From Chitinophaga qingshengii (GTDB lineage Bacteria; Bacteroidota; Bacteroidia; Chitinophagales; Chitinophagaceae): DNA of 64,000 nucleotides. The notes under the pieces were generated by a model, which made no database searches, had not been told where the DNA came from, and saw only the letters and a list, made by a program, of their open reading frames with translations. Each line of letters opens with the position of its first letter. The stretch's first letter is position 1. The position numbers and the translations under genes are program-made. The stretch is taken from assembly GCF_014529935.1 (NCBI RefSeq), contig NZ_JACVFC010000002.1, positions 1 through 64,000 on the forward strand. Direction: 5' to 3'. Positions 7,987 through 16,109 of this stretch are shown piece by piece.

Positions 7987-9495
7987 ATGAGTAGTTTTAT
8001 AAACAATGAAAAATCAAATGCAACAATACTACTGTCCATATTGCTGATTTCTACCCTCAAGGCAATCATATTCAAGCGTTTCTATCCCGATCTGGACTTC
8101 ACCTCCGACACCGCCTTCTATGTTTCTGCTGCGATTAAAAACAGCTCCTGCGGTATATGGCCCATAGGATATGCGAAGTTCCTATGGTTATTCCATCAGT
8201 TCTCTTCCAGTGAAACGGCGTTATTTGTAGTACAGTATGCCCTTCTCGAATTCAGCGTGATACTTTTTTATTTTAGCTGTTTATACCTGTTCCGGACAAC
8301 CCGGTATTTCAAGTGGGGATTCTTCTTATTTATGATGGTCAACCCACTTTTCCTTTTTATATCCAACTATGTCATAGCTGACGCGCTATTTACTTCATTA
8401 ACTATTATTTGGGTCACCACGCTTATTTGGATGATAGACAACCACAAAAACGCTTTATACATACTGCAAGGTTTGATACTGTCAATTCTTTTCACGATCA
8501 GGTATAATGCCGTATTCTATCCCATCGTAATGATAGCGGCCATTCTCCCGGGCAAATTAAATCTTTACAAAAAAGCGATATCCATCTTAATCCCTGTCCT
8601 ACTGATAACCGCTTTCATCAACTTCACCCAAAGCCAAACCTATAAACAGACAGGCAAAAGCGTTTTTGCTGTCTTTGGCGGATGGCAACTGCTGAACAAT
8701 GCGATGTACATGCTTCAATACAACAACACCGACACTATCAATACCCCGCGTGAGTTCAGGCAGATCAACCTGCTGACATTTAATTATATTGACAGCCTCC
8801 AAAAGGCGCAAACCTACTTATCCCCTAAAAACGGATCGGTATTTATGTGGCATACCGATGGCCCCCTTAAACAATTAATGAGATCTTCCCGAAATAACCC
8901 ATCCGACACAAGCAACCCGTTTAAAACATGGGCCATCATGACAAAACAATATCAACGGTATGGCCAATACCTCATTAAAAAATATCCTTTGGATTTCCTT
9001 CACCACTACGTATTCGAAAACGCGTTAATTTACTTCTTTCCCAGCCCTGAGGTGCTACAAACGTACCTTAGACCGGGAACAGATATGAATACCGTAAATA
9101 ACGAGCTATCAAGCCTGTTTGGCAATGTCCGGACTACAATAAAGTCTCCTGATACCAAATTACAGGGAGACATCATGTCTTTTTTCCCATGGATAATTAT
9201 CGCTGCTCATCTGATTTTGATTGTACAAATTTTCTGGATTTATCCCAAAGTCGAAAAACGAACCAAATTCACATATCTATTTAGTGTATTCCTTTTGACC
9301 AACTTCCTATTCAGCATATTTGCATCGCCAATTGTACTTCGATATCAAATCCCCATGATTATCATCGTCATCGCTTTCACGTTGATGTTGGCAGACGAAA
9401 TAACCATCCATCACACAAGAATAATCACAAATATAACGGATGATTTCGAATCGCCAAATTCAGTACAGAAAAGGGTTTTGATGGTGCGTAACTAA
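7987..9495 (+). CDS. Multi-pass membrane protein, GT-C glycosyltransferase-like (paralog B)
   Basis: The 502-residue protein has about ten hydrophobic segments and is a paralog of the protein at 3916-5520; the motifs they share are listed in that entry. The first loop carries FTSDTAFY in place of INADSYGY, so the acidic residue expected in a GT-C first loop is kept. The N-terminus is shorter and lacks the cysteine cluster of paralog A. The C-terminal tail after the last hydrophobic segment (about residue 475 on) is polar. The gene is alone on the plus strand in an AT-rich block, with ordinary-composition genes on both sides. Glycosyl transfer is inferred from fold only. Confidence 0.7.
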   Translation: MSSFINNEKSNATILLSILLISTLKAIIFKRFYPDLDFTSDTAFYVSAAIKNSSCGIWPIGYAKFLWLFHQFSSSETALFVVQYALLEFSVILFYFSCLYLFRTTRYFKWGFFLFMMVNPLFLFISNYVIADALFTSLTIIWVTTLIWMIDNHKNALYILQGLILSILFTIRYNAVFYPIVMIAAILPGKLNLYKKAISILIPVLLITAFINFTQSQTYKQTGKSVFAVFGGWQLLNNAMYMLQYNNTDTINTPREFRQINLLTFNYIDSLQKAQTYLSPKNGSVFMWHTDGPLKQLMRSSRNNPSDTSNPFKTWAIMTKQYQRYGQYLIKKYPLDFLHHYVFENALIYFFPSPEVLQTYLRPGTDMNTVNNELSSLFGNVRTTIKSPDTKLQGDIMSFFPWIIIAAHLILIVQIFWIYPKVEKRTKFTYLFSVFLLTNFLFSIFASPIVLRYQIPMIIIVIAFTLMLADEITIHHTRIITNITDDFESPNSVQKRVLMVRN

Positions 9496-9670
9496 CTTTA
9501 TCAAAATAATTCCAGGATTATCAATAACGATAGGAATACTTACAAAGTGACAATTTTTCTGTCAAAATAAAAGAGCGAAATTCAGTATGATCCGGAAATT
9601 ATTTTCGGGGAAACAAAAAATATTTTGAGGAAAGGGCCAGATAGTTATCTTGTAAAGACACAAAACAACA

Positions 9671-9691
9671 GGAGCCTCCAAAAGAGGCTCC
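9671..9691 (-). terminator. Hairpin terminator for the alpha/beta-hydrolase lipoprotein gene
   Basis: A perfect 8-bp stem (GGAGCCTC / GAGGCTCC) with a 5-base loop lies 8 bases past the stop of the leftward gene. On the minus strand it is followed by a T-rich stretch (TGTTGTTTTG). It may also serve the rightward gene ending at 9495. Confidence 0.6.
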
Positions 9692-9698
9692 TTAAAAT

Positions 9699-10700
9699 TT
9701 ATTTGAGAGCAGATAATGCCTCTCCGAAATCCATCGTCACCTTCGCTGTAGTATCTGCCACCACCGCCGCCGCCAGGAGCTTGCATACCGGCTGTAATAC
9801 GGAGAAATGGTTTTTCCCCCTTATCAGGTAATAATGGGTATACGGATTCCGCGGATTCTCAGACAACTCACTGAGCGCCTGCAGCATCTCCGCATTGCCG
9901 CCTTTTCCCTCAAAAACAAATACCGGGGTGGAAATAGAAGGCAGCCAATTCATAGGTGATCGTAGCTCACTTTCCCTTTTATCCTTCGTATCATAGGCTA
10001 GCTCTTCTGCGCCGTAATTATCCATGGAGAGCGCCGGACCGAAACTGAAAACAGCCCGGAACCTTTTACTGCATTCGGCAGCCAGCAATACTTTGGTACC
10101 GCCGGTACTATGCCCTCCCAGGTATATCCGGTTAGTATCGATTCCTTTTTGTTTCGCCAGGAAATCTGCTGCCGCCAGGATATCATCAATCTCTCCGAAA
10201 CCGGATTCGTCATACCCGGGATTACCATTACCACCCCGCTGAGAAGGAAACATCATCACCACTCCTGCTTTACGGAACGGCGTAGCTGCCTGGTCGTTAT
10301 CCGCCGGATGCTCACCCCATACACCGCCAATATCATTGCCAAAACCACCGCTGATCCAAATAATGGCAGGATGTAAGCGCCCATCGTCCGGTATCTCTCC
10401 CAGGTAAGCAGCCATTTTTCCGATGTCCGTTGGATAATATACCAGGGAGAAGGTTTTGTCAGGAGGTGTTTCAGCAGGACCATCCATCCGTAACTTTTTA
10501 GTCAGCCGGGTGGTAAAGGCTTTCCGCGCATGCGCAAAATCCCAGGGCGGAAAAAAATCAGCCGTCGCCGTCGTTTCGTCAGTACGATTAAGATTGATTG
10601 CCCGGCCTGTATCTTTATCTTCCTGTTTAATGTTATGCCCGGAGTTAAACGTACAGGAAGATATCCCCAGCAACAGTAAAGAATAATACCCCAGTTTCAT
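9699..10700 (-). CDS. Alpha/beta-hydrolase lipoprotein
   Basis: The start at 10700 gives a 333-residue protein with a lipoprotein signal (MKLGYYSLLLLGISSC, Cys 16); a longer reading frame would put this signal inside the protein. The hydrolase fold is shown by an oxyanion-type strand (AIIWISGGFG), the nucleophile elbow GGHSTGG, and a late His in RGKNHFSVL. The sequence DTNRIYLGGHSTGG resembles dienelactone-hydrolase and acyl-peptidase-like esterases. It is probably anchored at the outer or inner membrane and acts on small esters or peptides. It is divergent from the M48 peptidase gene, with the two -7 elements 24 bases apart. Confidence 0.8.
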   Translation of the reverse strand: MKLGYYSLLLLGISSCTFNSGHNIKQEDKDTGRAINLNRTDETTATADFFPPWDFAHARKAFTTRLTKKLRMDGPAETPPDKTFSLVYYPTDIGKMAAYLGEIPDDGRLHPAIIWISGGFGNDIGGVWGEHPADNDQAATPFRKAGVVMMFPSQRGGNGNPGYDESGFGEIDDILAAADFLAKQKGIDTNRIYLGGHSTGGTKVLLAAECSKRFRAVFSFGPALSMDNYGAEELAYDTKDKRESELRSPMNWLPSISTPVFVFEGKGGNAEMLQALSELSENPRNPYTHYYLIRGKNHFSVLQPVCKLLAAAVVADTTAKVTMDFGEALSALK

Positions 10701-10715
10701 AGGTTCGATTTGCTG

Positions 10716-10723
10716 CAAAAATA
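10716..10723 (-). promoter_or_regulatory. -7 promoter element for the hydrolase lipoprotein gene
   Basis: TATTTTTG on the minus strand matches TAnnTTTG exactly and lies 15 bases before the start codon at 10700. No TTG was found at the ideal upstream spacing. Confidence 0.5.
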
Positions 10724-10747
10724 CGGCAAGCATCTTTATTTTTTTAA

Positions 10748-10755
10748 TATCTTTG
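10748..10755 (+). promoter_or_regulatory. -7 promoter element for the M48 peptidase gene
   Basis: TATCTTTG matches TAnnTTTG exactly and lies 27 bases before the start codon at 10783. With the leftward element at 10716-10723 it forms a compact divergent promoter region. Confidence 0.55.
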
Positions 10756-10782
10756 CGGCTCAAGTACCTACGAAATATTAAT

Positions 10783-12234
10783 ATGTCAACCTGCAGATCC
10801 CTTACACTGTCAGCCCTGTTACTGTGCGCCCAAAGCCTGGTAGCCCAAAACAAACCCATTTACGATTTCCAGGATCTTTCCCATGCCTATTATGAACGCC
10901 AGAAAGACTCCCTGAAAAAAGCCTGGTCCTGCCCTGCTATCTATAAGGATAAGGATACCCAGAAAAAATATAAAGAGATCTGGAACGGCCGTACGGATTT
11001 TATTACCGAAGCCATTGACGACGACGGTTACCTGTACGAAAACGAGATGCATAATTATCTTGATGGTATTATCCGGCAGATCGCCCAGGCCAATCCGAAG
11101 CTCATTCCCCAGGCGCCTATGCTGCTGATAGACCGCGGCACATCTGTCAATGCCTATGCCACAGGCAGCAATCTGCTGGCGGTGAATATAGGCTTGCTGG
11201 CCTTCTCCCGTACCCGGGAAGAACTGGCGCTGGTGCTGGCGCACGAGATGTCCCACAATGCCCTGCTCCACCCCGAAAACGGGATGAAGAAACGGGCGGA
11301 ATGGCTCACGTCCGATGAATACAAACAGTCCCTGAATGCCGTTCTCGATTCCAAATATGAGCGCTATTCCCGCCTGAAAAAAGTGTTTGAGGGGTATTCT
11401 TTTGATAGAAGTAAACACCAGCGTTATCACGAAGGAGATGCCGACTCCCTGGCGATCGTACTGCTGAAAAACGCCCATATCGGTGTAGATCCGGCTGTCT
11501 TCCTGCGATTGGACAGCGCCGACATCCAATACCGGCAACCGCTGAAGAAATCCCTGAAGGAATACTTCGCCGCTTATCAGCTGCCGGTGGACGAAAGCTG
11601 GATGGTGAAACGGACCAAAGGCTTATCTGCCAAGGCTTATAGCTTCAATACCACTACCGCCGGACTGGCCGACTCCCTGAAAACGCACCCCGATTGTGTA
11701 GAACGCTATAACAAAAACAAACACGAACAAACCAGTGGTCCGTTTACACCGATACCTGCCAGCTTGCGTAACAAAGCCATGAAGATGATGGTCTGGAACA
11801 TCTACTGCAACGGCAACATGACCGCAGCCCTGTACCGTATCCTGCTGGAAAAGGACCTGGGTAATACCGACCCCTGGTACGATTTTATGTTCAGCAATGT
11901 GATGTCCGGCCTGTATTATGCGGATCAGAAACTGAACCGTTTTAATGCCATCGCGGTAAAACCCAAGGAATACATCTCCACCAACTATTACGAGCTGGAA
12001 ATGATGTTTGAGCAAATGCCCCGGGAAAAACTGGAAGCCTTCCACAATACCCTGCAACAGGCTTCTTTCTGGAGTAACATGACGCCACCGGAACAAGGTT
12101 TTAAATCCCTGATGCAAACCCTTGTCACCAGTACCAGCGACAACGACAAACAGAAAACCGCCGCCAAATCATTTACCAGCAGCTTTCCCAATAGTCTGTA
12201 CTGCGAATTTGCCACACCCTTTACCAAAAAATAA
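10783..12234 (+). CDS. M48 family zinc metallopeptidase, secreted
   Basis: With the start at 10783 the protein has 483 residues and a signal peptide (MSTCRSLTLSALLLCAQSLVAQ). The zinc site HEMSH lies at residues 154-158, and the downstream ligand is E217 in YHEGDAD, as in M48/Ste24-like and BepA-like peptidases (HExxH plus ExxxD). The C-terminal half is helical and may form repeat-like packing around the active site. It is probably a periplasmic quality-control peptidase. The next gene follows after 30 bases on the same strand, so the two form an operon. The longer start at 10753 would put the signal segment off the N-terminus. Confidence 0.88.
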   Translation: MSTCRSLTLSALLLCAQSLVAQNKPIYDFQDLSHAYYERQKDSLKKAWSCPAIYKDKDTQKKYKEIWNGRTDFITEAIDDDGYLYENEMHNYLDGIIRQIAQANPKLIPQAPMLLIDRGTSVNAYATGSNLLAVNIGLLAFSRTREELALVLAHEMSHNALLHPENGMKKRAEWLTSDEYKQSLNAVLDSKYERYSRLKKVFEGYSFDRSKHQRYHEGDADSLAIVLLKNAHIGVDPAVFLRLDSADIQYRQPLKKSLKEYFAAYQLPVDESWMVKRTKGLSAKAYSFNTTTAGLADSLKTHPDCVERYNKNKHEQTSGPFTPIPASLRNKAMKMMVWNIYCNGNMTAALYRILLEKDLGNTDPWYDFMFSNVMSGLYYADQKLNRFNAIAVKPKEYISTNYYELEMMFEQMPREKLEAFHNTLQQASFWSNMTPPEQGFKSLMQTLVTSTSDNDKQKTAAKSFTSSFPNSLYCEFATPFTKK

Positions 12235-12264
12235 CAGTAACCCATTTATCCCACAACTACCCAC

Positions 12265-13830
12265 ATGAAACAAGTATTCATTGCGTGTACCTTACTGCTG
12301 TCCGTCATCAGTGGTACCCGCGCACAAACCCGCGTGTTTAAGGAAGTAGGCAACGAAATATCCTCTTCCATGCGCGCCATCACCCAGGACGATGCTCTGG
12401 TAGGCTATCTCGTTTTCACCGAACTGGAACGGGCCAGCAAAGACTCCTTTAACTACAAGCTCACCATCATGGATGAAAACCTCAACGACATCGGGGTGGT
12501 TAACTTCCGGGAAATAAAACTGGACCTGAAGACGGTGTCTTTTGAACAGGATGTACTCTGCCTGGGCTACCTGAAAAGTAACCTGTTGGGCTACACGTAT
12601 AATCACCGGAGAGACAAAAAAGAAGCTATCAGAAACGGTTACCTCGCGGTATATACGCAGTTTATCGATCTTACCGGCAAGATGTTAAAAACCAATACCA
12701 TTAAGCTAACTACTAACCTGGGAGCCACATTCAATAACAGCGCCAACTACATCAGTTCAATTGGCCTGACAGAACCGCTGCGCATAAACAATGTGAGTGG
12801 CAAAGGTTTCGCCTGCTTCTTTGGCGACGACCGGGGCAAGTTCCTGTATGTGTATGATAAGAATGGCGACCAGACCTGGCAGAAAAGAGTAGGTCTTGAA
12901 GATGCCCGCTACAACATGCTGGTATCCGGTCATGATGTATATTTCCTGATACACCACAATACACCGGGTTCCGTGAGCGGATATGCGATTCAGGGCTACG
13001 GTCTCGATGACAGCACCACCATCTCCCGGGTAAACCTGAAAGACAAAAAAGGCAACCCGTTCCGGGTATACACCTTCGACAAGAATCCCGCCACCGGCAA
13101 ACCCTTTGTTTCCGGAGCTATCATCAATCCACGCAGGGATAGGGGAATTGTCACCCTCAACTCCATTTCCAAAGGGAGGTACCTGGGCGTCTTCACTATC
13201 AACGTCGATGGCCGCGGACGCGATAGTATCAAAGCATTGTATAATTATTGGAACGATAAAAAAGCAGGACTGACCAATACTACCGGCCGTTTTGTTCACA
13301 ACAAATCCTACCTGCTGGCGGGACCGGCATTCAAGGATTTTGCCGGCAATACCTACTTCGCTGGTTCAGCGGCCAACCGTAGCCTCGCTGTTGGCCTGGT
13401 GATAGCGGAAGTAGCCACCATCCCGCTGATCATTCCGCCACTCTATTTGTTGGGTGGCTCCGGTACTCATAAGGGATATTTCGGAGATGCGATGGTCATC
13501 AAACAAACACCGGAAGGTGTTTTGTCGGTGGATAATAACATCGCCGTAAAACGCAGCCGCCTCTGGCCGGCGAGAATTGTCACAGAAGACATGGATAACA
13601 AATCATACTACAGCATCCATTCTCCTGAAAAGAAAGCCACCTACCTGGTGATTACAGAAGCAAAGAATATTACCCTCTATCATGTAGATGGGAAGAAAGT
13701 GCTGCGTACCATCCCCCGCAAAGATGGTAACATAGAAACGATGATCTTCCCGGCTAAAGAAGGACATATGCTCGTAGCGGAATATGATAAAAAAGAAAAG
13801 ACGAGGAAGTTTTCGATAGAAGCGCTATAA
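12265..13830 (+). CDS. Secreted protein of unknown function, 521 residues
   Basis: It has a signal peptide (MKQVFIACTLLLSVISGTRAQ), then a beta-rich region reading like repeated strands with alternating polar and aromatic residues, perhaps a propeller. A hydrophobic stretch at about residues 375-400 (VGLVIAEVATIPLIIPPLYLLGG) is unusual and could insert in a membrane. No family was recognised with confidence. It is co-oriented with the M48 peptidase 30 bases upstream and followed at once by a strong terminator, so the two form a two-gene operon and may act together. Confidence 0.75.
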   Translation: MKQVFIACTLLLSVISGTRAQTRVFKEVGNEISSSMRAITQDDALVGYLVFTELERASKDSFNYKLTIMDENLNDIGVVNFREIKLDLKTVSFEQDVLCLGYLKSNLLGYTYNHRRDKKEAIRNGYLAVYTQFIDLTGKMLKTNTIKLTTNLGATFNNSANYISSIGLTEPLRINNVSGKGFACFFGDDRGKFLYVYDKNGDQTWQKRVGLEDARYNMLVSGHDVYFLIHHNTPGSVSGYAIQGYGLDDSTTISRVNLKDKKGNPFRVYTFDKNPATGKPFVSGAIINPRRDRGIVTLNSISKGRYLGVFTINVDGRGRDSIKALYNYWNDKKAGLTNTTGRFVHNKSYLLAGPAFKDFAGNTYFAGSAANRSLAVGLVIAEVATIPLIIPPLYLLGGSGTHKGYFGDAMVIKQTPEGVLSVDNNIAVKRSRLWPARIVTEDMDNKSYYSIHSPEKKATYLVITEAKNITLYHVDGKKVLRTIPRKDGNIETMIFPAKEGHMLVAEYDKKEKTRKFSIEAL

Positions 13831-13861
13831 AAAAAGAGGTGGAAGATTTCCACCTCTTTTT
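13831..13861 (+). terminator. Strong terminator ending the M48 operon
   Basis: A perfect 14-bp stem (AAAAAGAGGTGGAA / TTCCACCTCTTTTT) with a 3-base loop begins at the stop codon and is followed by T residues. The inner 10-base arms (AGAGGTGGAA / TTCCACCTCT) recur in the hairpin at 15186-15207. Confidence 0.9.
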
Positions 13862-14041
13862 TTGACCATCCTTAGCATATTGCAGGGATACCGCAGCAAC
13901 AATTACAATTGTATATCCCCGACGCTTTCAGTTACCTAAATAATTGGAGTTCCCTCCAAAAACCACGTAACTTTCGGTCAGGAAACAATGATAGCTTATC
14001 ACTATTCCAGCCGTCGAAGAAACCATTAAAAATTTCATGCC

Positions 14042-14284
14042 ATGAAAAAAGCTATTATTTTACTATGCTTAACAATGGCTGTAGTAATAATTGTGGGGAA
14101 TGAGGCGTCTAAAGCTCGATTATCGCATATCACCTATACCCATGCCTGGGTAGAACCAAGAAACATTTGTACAGTTACTGTTACCGCAATGGACTTCATG
14201 GAGATCCCCTCGGGTAGAGATCGTGCTACAACAATTTACGGCGCAGAATGTGCCTACGGATTTGCATATTCAGTCGACAATTGA
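14042..14284 (+). CDS. Small secreted cysteine-pair peptide (family member 3)
   Basis: This is an 80-residue protein with MKK, a hydrophobic signal segment and ASKARL at residues 22-27. Cysteines at 43 and 70 are in the same places as in the other members. A Cys at position 9 lies in the signal segment. The motif RATTIYGAEC ends at C70. It is the first of three tandem family members on this strand, in an AT-rich block; the next copy begins 16 bases later. Function unknown. Confidence 0.75.
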   Translation: MKKAIILLCLTMAVVIIVGNEASKARLSHITYTHAWVEPRNICTVTVTAMDFMEIPSGRDRATTIYGAECAYGFAYSVDN

Positions 14285-14300
14285 TAATTATATAAATGTT

Positions 14301-14554
14301 ATGTTTATGAAAAAGAAAATTTCAATACTAGCATTCCTGATCTTCACCGGAGCTTTGATCGCAGGGTGGGGAGCTCCAAAGCAAGTACCTCCAGCCAAGT
14401 TTATCTGCATGGAGACAACGATGACCCCGGAAAATGTTGTGTAACTCAATACGGACGCTATTTTTCTGCAGATGAACAATATGTAGACACAATGGCGACA
14501 ACGGTACCCTGTGCAGATTGTGTAAAAGGTTTTACAAGAGAGGTTCTTGACTAG
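14301..14554 (+). pseudogene. Frameshifted cysteine-pair peptide gene (family member 4)
   Basis: The start (ATG at 14301 or 14307) opens a normal MKK signal segment (MKKKISILAFLIF...IAG), but that frame drifts at about 14364-14368 and stops at 14444. The matching mature part continues in another frame (about 14366-14554). It reads SSKAS, then VYLH...DDPGKCCVTQ and MATTVPCADC, which align with VYLH...NVC and LATTIFGAPC of the copy at 14841. One missing base in the run GGGTGGGG explains the break. It has extra cysteines (CC and CxxC), unlike its neighbours. Either a recent mutation or a sequencing error. Confidence 0.7.
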
Positions 14555-14840
14555 ACTGATAAAAAATACCGAAAATCTCCGGAACTCCTTAGCCTCGGGG
14601 ACCAAATTATCAAATACCTCCAACCCATCACCTACAAGCGGTTTATGTTCCCATTAAGAACCTCTTGATCTCAGTGAGATAACATAATTTTGGAAGGAAT
14701 ACCTGCAAAATTCTTTCCCATCCTTACCTTACCAGAGTAGTCCGAAAGCACGTCGTACGAAACATCCCTGTTTCTATCAAAAGAAGAGAGAATTATGAAG
14801 GAATAACATCAACAACATTAACTAAAAAAACTCTACCACT
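14555..14840. other. Intergenic region with a possible gene remnant
   Basis: About 290 bases between two peptide genes. A short frame (about 14580-14667) reads like a protein tail (LLSLGDQIIKYLQPITY..., stop at 14665-14667) but has no start. It may be the end of a lost gene. No promoter motif was found. Confidence 0.3.
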
Positions 14841-15086
14841 ATGAAAAAGATTATTATCCTTCTTTCGCTAACACTAATGGTGTCAATAATCGCAGGGCGA
14901 ATGGCCTCCAATGCGCGTCTAAATAATATTGTTTATCTCCATTACCCAACAGATCCCCTTAACGTTTGTACTGTTCGGATGGACTCTGCAACCATCATAA
15001 CAGATCCCTTCGGCCCTGTTCTTGCTACCACCATATTCGGCGCACCTTGTGTCCAAGCTAGGACTATTACGCTTTCCTATAATTAA
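14841..15086 (+). CDS. Small secreted cysteine-pair peptide (family member 5)
   Basis: This is an 81-residue protein with an MKK signal segment ending near ASNAR (residues 22-26). Cysteines sit at 43 and 70, and the motif LATTIFGAPC precedes C70. It is the closest relative of members 3 and 4 upstream, sharing SxxARLxxI and the VYLH motif. A hairpin about 100 bases downstream may terminate the three-gene run. Function unknown. Confidence 0.78.
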   Translation: MKKIIILLSLTLMVSIIAGRMASNARLNNIVYLHYPTDPLNVCTVRMDSATIITDPFGPVLATTIFGAPCVQARTITLSYN

Positions 15087-15396
15087 CCGGCAGCGCTTTC
15101 TTGAGAAAAGTCCTGGAACAGTAGTAATAACACAATGAGAAAAAAGAAAATATAGAAATCATTGATGGATCTCGAAAAATTTGAAAGAGGTGGAATTTTC
15201 CACCTCTGTTATTAAAACCTCCTTCTCTATAGACCGTAAATATTTAGAATCAATATTTAAACAAAACATCCATAATTTTTAACCAGAATAGTTCATCTCT
15301 ATATATGGTTGGCAACGCTACCCTGTGTTACATACCTGAGATTCTTCAATCCTTAACAGAGCATCATCAGTAAAGTCAAAATCAGCATCCAATATC
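15087..15396. other. AT-rich intergenic region, hairpin only
   Basis: About 310 bases between the last peptide gene and the decayed LysR gene. The only recognisable element is the hairpin at 15186-15207. Confidence 0.4.
15186..15207 (+). terminator. Hairpin downstream of the peptide cluster
   Basis: The arms AGAGGTGGAA / TTCCACCTCT are identical to the core of the terminator at 13831-13861. The T run after it is weak (GTTATT), so it may be an inefficient terminator. Confidence 0.55.
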
Positions 15397-15971
15397 TCAT
15401 ATACAAACCCGCTCCATTAACTTCACCTGTTCTATACTAACCTTAGACGGATCATAAGCCAGGTACAGGCCATTCTTGGTAGGCACCCTCCCCTGCCATA
15501 TCATCTTCAGCCCATCGTCCAGCATGTAGCCAACGGCTACAGTGAGCGCGCTGCAATGTTTAAGTGCCTGCAGGATCAGGTTCATATCTGGTATTACGCG
15601 GTGGGGTGTAATAGCCGGACGTTTAGGGAAATTCTTCTGCCAGAACCGGCGGATGATGGCCAGATCGGTGGTATAGGAAAACCAGCGCTGGGATTACAAC
15701 CAGGCTTCTGCCTGATCCCAGTTTTCTTCCCGAACGTATTGATCAAATGCAGTAGTGTCGATTGATTTACTGCCAGCGTAAAATAGTCTGCCATAATCGG
15801 TCGGCACTATTTTCGGTTTTCTTTCAAACAGGTCTTGCCTACATAGGCTCCCAGTAAAGAAAGATGTCGACTCACATTGGGCCGTGAAATAAATAACACT
15901 TTTGATGCGGCTGTTAATGACCCTGCCTGATAAACTGCTTTAAATGTTCGGTACCATTCCAGATTGACCAT
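15397..15971 (-). pseudogene. Decayed LysR-family transcriptional regulator
   Basis: Reading leftward from ATG at 15971, the first 54 codons encode a typical LysR winged-HTH start (MVNLEWYRTFKAVYQ..., then ...FISRPNVSRHLSLL) and stop at 15807. A second frame continues the HTH end (DLFERKPKIVPTDYGRLF, about 15780-15830) and then jumps to a C-terminal segment (FDQYVREENWDQAEAWL). A third frame to 15397 matches the end of the effector domain (DLAIIRRFWQKNFPKRP ... MIWQGRVPTKNGLYLAY). Most of the ligand-binding domain is missing, and at least two frame changes are needed. It is divergent from an esterase remnant, the classic LysR-target arrangement, so regulator and target have both decayed. Confidence 0.75.
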
Positions 15972-16109
15972 GCCTTAAAGTTTATAATTCTTTTTATGAC
16001 CGCCCATAAATTAAGCTATTTCCCTATTAGATTGCCGTGATAGAAATTTGCATTCAAATAATCATCAACATGGAAATCATTACCACAAGTACAGGAAGCA
16101 TTGACTTAC

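Noticed and set aside
10819..11538. A long antisense reading frame (239 codons) under the M48 gene
   Set aside because: It mirrors the codon pattern of the M48 peptidase gene, has no signal, no motif and no promoter, and the sense gene is well supported.
15556..15765. A plus-strand 69-codon frame opposite the LysR remnant
   Set aside because: It lies opposite LysR-like coding sequence on the minus strand that explains the same bases.
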